Shown here in pieces: positions 1 through 7,233 of a stretch of DNA of 64,000 nt. The stretch is from Acidobacteria bacterium AB60 (GTDB lineage: Bacteria > Acidobacteriota > Terriglobia > Terriglobales > Acidobacteriaceae), in the NCBI GenBank assembly GCA_008682415.1, contig VANK01000008.1, positions 62,001 to 126,000 of the forward strand, written 5' to 3'. Under the pieces are notes generated by a model. The model was not told the origin of the DNA. It ran no database searches and worked only from the letters and a program-made list of their open reading frames with translations. Each line of letters starts with the position of its first letter. Position 1 is the first letter of the stretch. The position numbers and the translations under genes were made by a program.

Positions 1-153
1 AACGCCAATAACAGCCGCGGCGAGCACGACTGGATTGCCGGAATCCCCGTCTCCGGCGGTATGCGCTACTTCGTCTTCGTCAGTCCCGAACCCGATTTCA
101 ACACCATGCGCCCCGTCTTCGAGCGCATCCTCAACTCCGTTAAGGTCCGCTGA
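1..153 (+). CDS. C-terminal fragment of an unidentified protein
   Basis: An open frame runs from the first base to a TGA at 151-153, giving the last 50 residues of a protein that starts outside the window. The tail has the look of a folded domain (GMRYFVFVSPEPDF, then a helix-like segment ending in ILNSVKVR). I do not recognise the family. Acidobacterial secreted proteases and lipoproteins often end in a similar amphipathic helix, but that is only an impression. Codon use is G/C-rich at third positions, as in neighbouring genes, so the frame is probably real. Confidence 0.6.
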   Translation, partial: NANNSRGEHDWIAGIPVSGGMRYFVFVSPEPDFNTMRPVFERILNSVKVR

Positions 154-270
154 CCTCGCCCAGCTCCCCGAAATACACCAGGGTCAGCGCCACCCCGCGC
201 TGACCCCTTCACTCCTTCACCATTTCACCTCTTCACCGTCTCACTCACCCGCTCAATCTCCCTGTCCCTG

Positions 271-312
271 CCCACTGCCCACTGTTCACTGTCCACTGTT
301 CACTGTTCACTG
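271..312. repeat. Tandem heptamer array YYCACTG, six copies
   Basis: Six consecutive 7-bp units can be read directly: CCCACTG twice, then TTCACTG, TCCACTG, TTCACTG and TTCACTG. The array lies in the gap between the gene ending at 153 and the one starting at 342. It is followed at 319-324 by TACAAT, a possible -10 element for the next gene, so it occupies the place where a -35 region would be. The flanking 190-270 stretch is a looser CTTCAC/TTCACC-rich sequence. Confidence 0.8.
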
Positions 313-341
313 TTGAACTACAATGCTGCCGAGCTTCCACC

Positions 342-944
342 ATGCCCTCAGCCGGCCGTGTACTCCGCCTCACTCTGCTCGCGCTTGCGGCCGCGTCGCT
401 GCTCTCGGCACAGGACCAACCTCTCATCACCTCCGGCCAGCTTGACCAAAACGGCGAGGCAATTCCCTACGAGGTCCGCCATCTCCCCGTCAGCTCCTTC
501 CCCAAGCTGCCTCTCGATGTCGCCGGCCAGCTCACGGACCGTGGCTGCCTCATCCCCCAGACCTATCAGGCACGCCGCCCGGAGAACGTCGTTCACGCCA
601 GCCTCCAGGCACCCGGATCCTCCGACTGGGCCGTGCTCTGCTCCACCCAGGGCACCGTTCAGTTGCTCGTCTTCTTCGGCAACTCCCCCCAAAAGCCCTC
701 TACCGTCGCCACGACTCTCGAAACCGCCCGCCTGCAACCCCACTTCGGCAGCCGGCTCCTCGGCTTCAACTGGGGGATCGATCCGGCAACCCCTGAAACC
801 ATCCACCAGGCGCAAATCGGCCTACATCCCCGGCCCCCGCGCCTCGATCACGACGCCCTCGCCGACTCCGCCATCGACCGCAAGACCATCTACCGCTACT
901 ATCGCGGCGGCTCCTGGACCATCGTCGACATGCCCACCGACTAA
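342..944 (+). CDS. Secreted hypothetical protein
   Basis: A 200-residue protein. Residues 1-23 form a clear signal peptide (basic start, leucine/alanine-rich core, LLSAQ cleavage region), so the product is probably exported. The mature part has no domain I recognise; it contains two cysteines (RGCLIP and AVLCST) that could form a disulfide, and a CSTQGTVQLLVFFG strand-like segment typical of small periplasmic proteins. There is no good Shine-Dalgarno sequence before the ATG. A TACAAT hexamer 18 bases upstream could be the -10 box of a short-leader transcript. Function unknown. Confidence 0.65.
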   Translation: MPSAGRVLRLTLLALAAASLLSAQDQPLITSGQLDQNGEAIPYEVRHLPVSSFPKLPLDVAGQLTDRGCLIPQTYQARRPENVVHASLQAPGSSDWAVLCSTQGTVQLLVFFGNSPQKPSTVATTLETARLQPHFGSRLLGFNWGIDPATPETIHQAQIGLHPRPPRLDHDALADSAIDRKTIYRYYRGGSWTIVDMPTD

Positions 945-1018
945 CCTCCCGACCATAGCCCTTCACTTTTCGCTTTCACCCTGCACGGCCGCGCCTCTCG
1001 TCGGCCCACTCTCGGCCC

Positions 1019-2059
1019 CTACTCATCTCCAATGGCCACCAAAACCGGAGAAAAATCCGGAAATCCAACCGGTTCTGCGCGCCTTCCTTTCATCTGGAAG
1101 GAGAGGGCGTCCGCGTCTCTATTCGCGCTGATCGTAAGATCCAATTCGATTCCGCTGACTGTTCCGCGGAACGTCCATCCACGAGCATCCGGCTTCATGG
1201 AGTTCTTCGGTAGAACCAGCGCGACATCACCCAGCCATATCTTCAGACCCTTTGATTGCAGCTCCCCCACACTGAATCCGGGTCCCAGAGCCCCACTCAC
1301 TTCAAACTCATGAGCTCCAGTCCTCTTGAGGGTGCCTGGAAAATATACGTCCGGAGTCTCCAATGCCGTTGGGCCATTCAATGTCCCCGAAAACTCGCCC
1401 CGCTTCCAAGTTGTGGGCTGGCACGGCATCGATGTGACATAGAGATCGCCGGAACTCGTTGGGAGAGGCATAGGTGGAGATCCGCACAAGTTCCAGCCGG
1501 CGAACGGAAAACGAGGGTTCACCAGCACCCAGGCGAAGTTCGTATTGGTCGGACCCGATCCAACCTCAAAATTGCTTTTAAGGTCATAGCAGCTTGGTCC
1601 GAGCAACGCCCCCGGATAAGCAACCACCCCCGGGAAGTTGGGTGCATGCTGATCCGCTACTGCAAATGAACCGAAGCCCACTCCCCCGTTCGTACAATCC
1701 GCGCTGATAAAGATTCCTGCAGCCGGTAAGAACGTTCCTTGAGCGAGAACCGGCCCGCCCGCCGAAGCCGAAACCTGAACGGACGCGACTCCCTTCAGAA
1801 TTTCGAAACCATGCGAGCCAGGAACTGAGTAGGCCACCACATCCTTCGTGTCTCCTTGGAACGTGAAAGAGAGAACAGCATCGGAGAATGGAACGGGGCC
1901 GAGCTTCCCGTAGGTCCGCGTAAGTGACTCCCGATAGGTAATCGGTGTTCCCCACAGCGGCATCGCCGCCGCAACCGTGAGAAATAGCCCAGTCAGCCTC
2001 CATGTCGATGAGCGTGTCCTAGAAACACCACAATCATCCCGCCACCTCGGAACGTTCAT
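1019..2059 (-). CDS. Secreted protein, paralogue of the product of 6070-7170
   Basis: Start chosen at 2059 because AAGGAG lies 8 bases upstream and the first 40 residues then form a long signal peptide (basic region, then GLFLTVAAAMPLWG). A longer in-frame reading to 2692 would be a low-complexity artefact. The 346-residue product is homologous along its length to the protein at 6070-7170: shared blocks include LSFTFQGDTKDV/LSFTGDTADV, FEILKG/YEIRKG, NGGVGFGS/NGGVGLGS, CYDLKS/SYDLKS and an LPK/LPG segment near the C-terminus. Predicted mostly beta-strand. No enzyme motif seen; likely an extracellular or periplasmic protein of unknown role. Confidence 0.8.
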   Translation of the reverse strand: MNVPRWRDDCGVSRTRSSTWRLTGLFLTVAAAMPLWGTPITYRESLTRTYGKLGPVPFSDAVLSFTFQGDTKDVVAYSVPGSHGFEILKGVASVQVSASAGGPVLAQGTFLPAAGIFISADCTNGGVGFGSFAVADQHAPNFPGVVAYPGALLGPSCYDLKSNFEVGSGPTNTNFAWVLVNPRFPFAGWNLCGSPPMPLPTSSGDLYVTSMPCQPTTWKRGEFSGTLNGPTALETPDVYFPGTLKRTGAHEFEVSGALGPGFSVGELQSKGLKIWLGDVALVLPKNSMKPDARGWTFRGTVSGIELDLTISANRDADALSFQMKGRRAEPVGFPDFSPVLVAIGDE

Positions 2060-2183
2060 TTTGAGGACTCCTTCGGTTTGATTTGCAGGCCCTTGATGGT
2101 CGCGCGCACTATAGCACGAAACGAGGGGAAGCCTGATAAGGAACCCGCTGCTCCTCGCCCCTCGCCCTTTGGCCCTGGTCCTC

Positions 2184-2211
2184 GGCCCTTGGCCCTTGGC
2201 CCTTGGCCCTT
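2184..2211. repeat. Tandem heptamer array GGCCCTT, four perfect copies
   Basis: Four perfect head-to-tail copies of GGCCCTT, preceded by degenerate copies back to about 2155. A related pair of CTGTCCC heptamers lies at 2270-2283, directly before the ribosome-binding site of the thiolase gene. The array sits in the divergent gap between the secreted protein (start 2059, minus) and the thiolase (start 2295, plus). Same period as the array at 271-312 but a different unit. Confidence 0.8.
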
Positions 2212-2294
2212 GTATTTGACCTTCCCCCCCGACAGGGACTACCAATAAACCCGAAGGCGTCTCTGACCACTGTCCCCTGTCCCCTGGAGCTTTC

Positions 2295-3476
2295 ATGGAA
2301 GCCGTTCTCGTAGCCTCCGTCCGCACCCCCGTCGGCCGCGCTCCCCGCGGCACGCTCGCCACCACGCGCCCTGACGATCTCGCCGCCATCGCATTGAGCG
2401 GAGCCCTGAAGCGCGTCCCGCAATTGGACCCTGCGGAGATCGACGACGTCATCCTCGGCTGCGCCCAGCCCGAGGGTGAAGCCGGCTTCAACATGGCCCG
2501 CTTCGCCGCTCTCCGCGCCGGCCTGCCCGTCGAGGTCCCCGGCGTCACCGTGAACCGCCTCTGCTCCTCCGGCCTCGAGGCCATCGCCCAGGCCGACATG
2601 CGCATCCGCAGCGGCGGCCAGAACGCCATCATTGCCGGCGGCGCGGAGTCGATGAGCCTGATTCCCATGGGCGGCAACAAGCCCAGCCCCAACCCCTGGC
2701 TAGCCGAGAACTACCCCGCTTCCCTGCTCACCATGGGCCTCACCGCCGAACGCGTCGCCCGCCACTACGGCATCTCCCGCGAAGACCAGGATGCCTTCGC
2801 CCTTCAGAGCCACAGCCGCGCCGTCGCCGCCCAGGCCGCGGGCCGCTTCTCCTCCGAGCTCATTCCCGTTCCCGTGACTACCGCCACGCCTACTGCTAAG
2901 GCCAGCAAGCCGCAGGTCTCCGAGACGACCTTCGCCATGGACGAAGGCCCCCGCGCCGACACCTCCGCCGAGGCGCTCGCCAAGCTCAAGCCCGTCTTTC
3001 ACGCGCAGGGCACCGTCACCGCCGGCAACTCGTCCCAGACCTCCGACGGAGCCGCCGCCACCATTCTGATCTCCGCCGAGCGCGCCCGCTCCCTCGGCAT
3101 CCAGCCGCTGGCCCGCCTGGTTGCGTACGCCGCCACCGGGTGCCTTCCCGAAGAGATGGGCATCGGCCCCATCCACGCCATACCCAAGGCCCTCAAGCTG
3201 GCCGGGCTGACACTCGAACAGATCGGCCTGGTCGAGCTCAACGAAGCCTTCGCCGCCCAGTCCCTGGCCGTCATCCGGACTTTGGGCCTCGACCCGGAGA
3301 AGGTCAACGTAAACGGCGGCGCTATAGCTCTGGGCCACCCGCTGGGCTGCACCGGCGCCAAACTCACGGCCACGCTTCTGGCCGAGATGCAGCGCCGCAA
3401 CGCGCGCTATGGCATGGTAACGATGTGCGTGGGGGGCGGCATGGGTGCGGCCGGCATCTTCGAAAGGCTCTCCTGA
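2295..3476 (+). CDS. Acetyl-CoA C-acetyltransferase (thiolase)
   Basis: 393 residues, the normal length of a thiolase. The nucleophilic cysteine is Cys90 in VNRLCSSGLEAI; the C-terminal half carries GGAIALGHPLGCTGAK with the catalytic His and TMCVGGGMGAAG with the second catalytic Cys; NEAFAAQ is also present. The enzyme joins or cleaves acyl-CoA and acetyl-CoA in the cytoplasm. It could be a biosynthetic acetoacetyl-CoA thiolase or a beta-oxidation 3-ketoacyl-CoA thiolase; no fadB or other fatty-acid gene lies nearby to decide. Start ATG follows GGAG with 6-base spacing. Its 3' end overlaps the convergent PilZ gene by 70 bp. Confidence 0.93.
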   Translation: MEAVLVASVRTPVGRAPRGTLATTRPDDLAAIALSGALKRVPQLDPAEIDDVILGCAQPEGEAGFNMARFAALRAGLPVEVPGVTVNRLCSSGLEAIAQADMRIRSGGQNAIIAGGAESMSLIPMGGNKPSPNPWLAENYPASLLTMGLTAERVARHYGISREDQDAFALQSHSRAVAAQAAGRFSSELIPVPVTTATPTAKASKPQVSETTFAMDEGPRADTSAEALAKLKPVFHAQGTVTAGNSSQTSDGAAATILISAERARSLGIQPLARLVAYAATGCLPEEMGIGPIHAIPKALKLAGLTLEQIGLVELNEAFAAQSLAVIRTLGLDPEKVNVNGGAIALGHPLGCTGAKLTATLLAEMQRRNARYGMVTMCVGGGMGAAGIFERLS

Positions 3477-4105
3477 TCGACCACCGTTTCCGTCTCCGCA
3501 AAAGGGGACGGGACGATGAATTTGATACCGATCCCCGGCATGACCTTGTTGTTTCCCCACGCGTGCCAGTAGCAGACGGTGCCCGAGATCGCCACCTGGT
3601 CCCCCAGAAAGCGCAGCCACACCACGCTCCCGATCTTCCACTCCCGGATGCTGTAGACGAAACACCCGCCGCGAGAGACGTTGATCGTGATTGCCTCCTC
3701 GGCGTCCTCGAACTCGGAGCCGCGGGCAAGGTAGACCGCCAGGTTACGATTCACGCGGCTCTCGCGCCGCACGCCACGTGGGGTGAACTGCCCGCATTGC
3801 CGCGCGAAGGCCTCGAGCGACTTCTCCTGCCCAAGGACCCGCACCTCCTCGCCCACCACGCGGAACCGCGCAAAGGGGTAGAAGCGCATCAGCTCGTTGG
3901 CAGCCTCCTTCTCCTGCTGGGAGGCCTTGATGGCGGTGGCCAATTCCAGCAGGATGCCGCCCACCGGGGTGTCCTTGAGGGTGGCGGGCAGCTCTCCCAG
4001 GCCGCTGAGGGCGCGCACCTGCAGGCCGAGGGACGCCAGAGCGGCTTCCATGGCCGTGCGCACCCCGGGATGATTGGCGATGACAACGCAAGTGACTGGG
4101 CCCAT
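3407..4105 (-). CDS. PilZ-domain protein with receiver-like N-terminus
   Basis: 232 residues from the ATG at 4105, which is directly preceded by AAGAAGG; a GTG at 4153 would add 16 basic residues and has no ribosome-binding site. The C-terminal half is a PilZ domain: an arginine-rich RRESRVNR entry and the NVSRGGCFV motif match the c-di-GMP binding signature RxxxR and (D/N)xSxxG. The first 120 residues look like a degenerate response-regulator fold (VIANHPGVRTAMEAAL) without an obvious phosphoacceptor Asp. Probably a cytoplasmic c-di-GMP effector. The final 23 codons are antisense to the end of the thiolase gene. Confidence 0.75.
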   Translation of the reverse strand: MGPVTCVVIANHPGVRTAMEAALASLGLQVRALSGLGELPATLKDTPVGGILLELATAIKASQQEKEAANELMRFYPFARFRVVGEEVRVLGQEKSLEAFARQCGQFTPRGVRRESRVNRNLAVYLARGSEFEDAEEAITINVSRGGCFVYSIREWKIGSVVWLRFLGDQVAISGTVCYWHAWGNNKVMPGIGIKFIVPSPFAETETVVDQESLSKMPAAPMPPPTHIVTMP

Positions 4106-4291
4106 CCTTCTTTTTTGCCGCAGGAACGAAAAAGCTTCTTTGCGCGCTCGCACACAAAGAAAAAACGAGCATGTCTTTTATTTCGTTGTGATTGGGCGCA
4201 AAATAGCTCTTTTCCGTCTGAACGTGACTTGGAACACTTCGAGCCGGCGGTATTCCTGAAGAAGTAGGCCCGGACCTGGAGGGCTTTCAGG

Positions 4292-5254
4292 TCAGTTCAG
4301 TTCCAGTTCCCAGGTCTGGCCGGTAAGGTCATTGCCGAAGCTGTGGTGCGGCTCTTCCTTCACGAGGCGAAAGCCCGCGGCCTGATAGAGGCGGTGCGCA
4401 GAGCTGAGAATGCTCTGGGTCCAGAGGGTGATCTTCTTGTACCCGCAGGAGCGGGCGAACTGGACACATTCGTTGACGAGCTTCTGGCCGATACCCAGAC
4501 CGCGGGCGACGGGATCGACGTAGAGCAGGCGGAGTTTGGCGACGCCGGGCTGGTCAGGGTGTTTGACCAGAAAGATGTGGCCGAGATGGACGCCATCCCG
4601 CTCGGCGATCCAGCAGCGCTCGCAGGACGGATCGTAGCGGTCCAGGAAGTCCGCGGTAATGCGAGCCACGAGGCCTTCAAAGTCGCCGTTCCAGCCGAAC
4701 TGCTCGACGTAGCCGGCGCCCTCCATTTGCACGATTGCCCCCATGTCGCCCGGGCGATGGGTGCGGAGCGCAACCGGAGAGGTGGAGACCGGGACTGGGG
4801 AACCAAGAGCCGGAGCATCGCGAATGGTCTTCTCGATGGTGTTAAGGGCCTTCTCGAACTGGGCGCGCTCCTCGGGAGCGAGATTCGCCAGGAGAGCATG
4901 TGCTTGCTCGTCGGCGCGGGTGTTCAGGGTGGCGAGGGCTTCCCTGCCCTGAGCGGTGAGGGTTAAGTTGGCGGCGCGCTTGTCCTGGGTGGAGGTGGAG
5001 CGGGCGACGAGCCCAGAGCGCTCCAGTTTACGGAGAATCCTGCTGAGGTACCCGGGATCGAGGCCGAGGGCTTCCGCGATCTCCTTTGCCTGCATCGGGT
5101 TTCGGGCCGCAAGCTCGTACATAACACGGCCTTCGGCGAGGGAGTAGTCCGTGCGCAGGTAGTGGTCGTTGAGGGTGCCGAGGAAGCGGGTGTAGGCCCG
5201 GTTAAAACGGCGGAACGCAGCGGTGGAGGGAGCGAGAGCCGAGGAAGACGCCAT
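4292..5254 (-). CDS. MarR-family regulator fused to GNAT acetyltransferase
   Basis: 320 residues with two domains. Residues 15-145 are a MarR winged helix, with the recognition helix in LGLDPGYLSRILRKLERSGL and the wing near residues 85-100. Residues 162-320 are a GNAT domain, with the acetyl-CoA pyrophosphate loop at RGLGIGQKL (251-259) and the C-terminal LYQAAGF motif. MarR-GNAT fusions are known, but substrates are mostly undefined. The start lies only 12 bp from a perfect palindrome (5267-5301), so the gene is probably autoregulated. No Shine-Dalgarno sequence is visible; the palindrome supplies TTGACA, which with a 17-bp spacer would put the transcript start at or next to the ATG. Confidence 0.88.
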   Translation of the reverse strand: MASSSALAPSTAAFRRFNRAYTRFLGTLNDHYLRTDYSLAEGRVMYELAARNPMQAKEIAEALGLDPGYLSRILRKLERSGLVARSTSTQDKRAANLTLTAQGREALATLNTRADEQAHALLANLAPEERAQFEKALNTIEKTIRDAPALGSPVPVSTSPVALRTHRPGDMGAIVQMEGAGYVEQFGWNGDFEGLVARITADFLDRYDPSCERCWIAERDGVHLGHIFLVKHPDQPGVAKLRLLYVDPVARGLGIGQKLVNECVQFARSCGYKKITLWTQSILSSAHRLYQAAGFRLVKEEPHHSFGNDLTGQTWELELN

Positions 5255-5266
5255 GAAGGCAGGATG

Positions 5267-5301
5267 CGGCTAATTAGTTGACTTTGTCAACTAATTAGCC
5301 G
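5267..5301. promoter_or_regulatory. Perfect 35-bp palindrome, probable MarR operator
   Basis: Two 16-bp arms (5267-5282 and 5286-5301) are exact reverse complements around the centre TTT; the core half-site is TAATTAGTTGAC. It lies immediately upstream of the MarR-GNAT gene start at 5254. MarR dimers bind AT-rich inverted repeats of this kind. The centre also contains TTGACA on the minus strand, so binding would cover the probable -35 box. Confidence 0.85.
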
Positions 5302-5378
5302 GCTCACGACGCGTCTAAGCCGCTGAGAACAGCGAGCAGGGAACCGGTGAAGAAGTGAAAAAAGCAATGAAGTGAAAC

Positions 5379-5408
5379 AAAATGGCCGGGAGGGTATCCC
5401 GGCCATTT
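5379..5408 (-). terminator. Rho-independent terminator of rpsT
   Basis: A perfect 12-bp stem (AAATGGCCGGGA, loop of five, then its complement at 5397-5408) lies 37 bp past the rpsT stop codon. On the minus strand it is followed by a T-rich run (TTTTGTTTC). Confidence 0.85.
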
Positions 5409-5444
5409 GATTGATTTCAGGAGAGATGTACCCAGACAGCCCGG

Positions 5445-5720
5445 TTACGCCTTGGCGGTGGCCAGGGCCTTGAGGCGGGCGTTGAGGCGGCTCTTGTAGC
5501 GGGAGACGGTGTTCTTGTGGAAGACGCCCTTCTGCACGCTCTTGTCGAGAGTGGAAACGGTGGCCTTGAACTGCTCGTTGGCGGCCTTTACGTCGCCCTT
5601 GACCAGCGCTTCGCGGAGAGCGCGGAGGCTGCTGCGCACGCGGCTGCGATTGGCGCGGTTGACGGCGGTGCGGGTGACGGTCTGACGGGCGCGCTTGAGC
5701 GACGAAACGTGATTAGCCAT
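5445..5720 (-). CDS. rpsT: 30S ribosomal protein S20
   Basis: 91 residues beginning MANHVSSLKRARQT, the standard S20 start, and rich in Lys/Arg throughout. It binds 16S rRNA in the small-subunit body. Start at 5720 is set by homology and by AAGGAAC upstream; an open extension to 5861 has no support. It is monocistronic, with a strong terminator at 5379-5408, which fits a highly expressed ribosomal gene. Known S20 genes are self-regulated in enterobacteria; nothing here shows whether that applies. Confidence 0.96.
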   Translation of the reverse strand: MANHVSSLKRARQTVTRTAVNRANRSRVRSSLRALREALVKGDVKAANEQFKATVSTLDKSVQKGVFHKNTVSRYKSRLNARLKALATAKA

Positions 5721-6069
5721 TCGGTAGTTCCTTGATTCCTGAAGAGATGATGCGGTGCAGAATGCAGGCGAACCGCATCCCTCGCAATTTCCTAGTCTAC
5801 GGGAAGATGGGCGGCGAGGCAAGGGAGGTTTAACGGGGGACGGCGGAGGCTTGGCAGACATTCCGCGGATTGCACATGGGCATTGCGGAAAAGGAAGTTA
5901 TGACTTTGCTTGCACTTGGGCATCGACTGGGGAGAGCCGGGGCTTTTATCCCTGGGAAAGTAGTTTCCTGTACGGGCCCCCTTTCAAAACCAAATACAAG
6001 CCTGTTTGCGGTCAGAGCGCACACGCGTGCGCCTGCGCGCATGGGCAATTTCCCAAGGAGAAAAGATTG
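5721..6069. other. Divergent intergenic region
   Basis: 349 bp between rpsT (minus) and the secreted protein at 6070 (plus); it must hold both promoters. A weak inverted repeat, TTCCGC at 5861-5866 and GCGGAA at 5885-5890, is visible. The right part contains alternating CACACGCGTGCGC-type sequence. An open frame continues upstream of 6070 to 5755, but the ribosome-binding site at 6055-6060 and the signal peptide place the start at 6070. I see no RNA gene. Confidence 0.5.
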
Positions 6070-7170
6070 ATGTCGATGAATCCAGGTGTTCCCCGGTGGT
6101 CCTGTGAAGGTTTTCCTCGCCTGCGGCGGCTCTTGAGCCAGCCAAAGTGGATTGTGGGTACGGCCGTGGCGCTGCTGGTGGCAGCGAGTGCGGCAAAGGC
6201 AAGCGCGGCGCCAGTGGTATACCGCTTTCTGGCAGCTGGACAGAACGGAGCGCCGGGTATCCCCGAGGTGCAGGGGCCGGTGGTGACGGTGGGCGGCACG
6301 ACCTACGGAAGCGTCGGGCACGAGATCATTACGTCTTTATCCTTCACCGGCGACACGGCCGATGTGCAGCCGTGGTCGTTTGCGGGAACGAACGGATATG
6401 AGATCCGCAAGGGGCAGGCCGCGTTCACGCTGTTCGACGCGTCCACGGCGGCGGTGCTGGCCAGCGGCGTGTTCGATCCATCGGCGGGCATGTATGTGAG
6501 CATCGACGACGGAAACGGCGGGGTGGGCCTGGGATCGATGGCGGCATGGGGACCGGACAATCCGGGCTTCCCGGGACAGGTGGTGTATCCGCTGGGGAAG
6601 GTGCTGGCGACGCCGCTCAGCTACGACCTGAAGAGCGTGTACTCGACGGCAGGGCAGTTGACGCCGGCGCTTTCATGCCCGAACTTCCCGGGTCCGTGCG
6701 CCGCGCCGGTGCAGCTTCCGCTAACGGATGGGCATTACTTCGCGATCTCGCTGCCCAACGGAAACATCAGCAACACGTTCATCGCGGACGTGCAGCAGAC
6801 GACGCCATTCGCCGGGTTCAGCGCGTTGACCACGCTGGGCGCGAATGAGTCGTTCACGGTGAAGGGCAGGTTCACGCTGAACAAGATGAGCAACGGGATC
6901 AATCCATCGCTGGAACCGGTCACGCTGACGGTGAACGGGTACACGGTGTATCTGCCGGGCGGTTCGTTTACACAGAACACCACGGGAGCGCCCTACATGT
7001 ACCAGGGGATTGCGGACGGGAATCCGCTGAGCGTGACCATTACGCCCCTCGGGAACCTGAGCTTCTCGATCGTGGCTCAGGGAAGCGGGGAGGGGGTAGG
7101 CAGCAAACCGGCTTCGGTGGGACTGACGGTTGGAGGTAACACGGGAACGGCAACAGCCAGCCGCGACTAG
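6070..7170 (+). CDS. Secreted protein, paralogue of the product of 1019-2059
   Basis: 366 residues from the ATG at 6070, preceded by AAGGAG with 9-base spacing. Residues 1-47 form a long signal peptide (basic region, then VGTAVALLVAASAAKASAA). The mature protein is strand-rich and shares conserved blocks in the same order with the protein at 1019-2059 (SFTGDTADV, YEIRKG, DDGNGGVGLGSM, SYDLKS, TVYLPGGSF). A CPNFPGPC pair of cysteines lies mid-protein. No PEP-CTERM or LPXTG anchor is present at the C-terminus (GTATASRD). Role unknown; two members within 6 kb suggest a lineage-expanded family. Confidence 0.82.
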   Translation: MSMNPGVPRWSCEGFPRLRRLLSQPKWIVGTAVALLVAASAAKASAAPVVYRFLAAGQNGAPGIPEVQGPVVTVGGTTYGSVGHEIITSLSFTGDTADVQPWSFAGTNGYEIRKGQAAFTLFDASTAAVLASGVFDPSAGMYVSIDDGNGGVGLGSMAAWGPDNPGFPGQVVYPLGKVLATPLSYDLKSVYSTAGQLTPALSCPNFPGPCAAPVQLPLTDGHYFAISLPNGNISNTFIADVQQTTPFAGFSALTTLGANESFTVKGRFTLNKMSNGINPSLEPVTLTVNGYTVYLPGGSFTQNTTGAPYMYQGIADGNPLSVTITPLGNLSFSIVAQGSGEGVGSKPASVGLTVGGNTGTATASRD

Positions 7171-7191
7171 GGCACGCTGTAGTGGAACAAA

Positions 7192-7230
7192 AAGGCCGCC
7201 GTGCGGAAGCGCGGCGGCCTTGTTTTGGGG
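7192..7230. terminator. Bidirectional terminator between convergent genes
   Basis: A 13-bp stem with one G-T pair (7192-7204 and 7209-7221, loop GGAA) follows the stop at 7170 and is followed by TGTTTTG on the plus strand. On the minus strand the same stem is followed by a run of five T, so it can also end the gene at 7234-7887. Confidence 0.85.
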
Positions 7231-7233
7231 GTG

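Noticed and set aside
271..312. Possible CRISPR array
   Set aside because: Units are 7 bp, contiguous and without spacers, so it is a tandem repeat.
2060..2692. N-terminal extension of the secreted protein at 1019 to 2692
   Set aside because: It crosses the heptamer array and part of the thiolase gene; the signal peptide and AAGGAG place the start at 2059.
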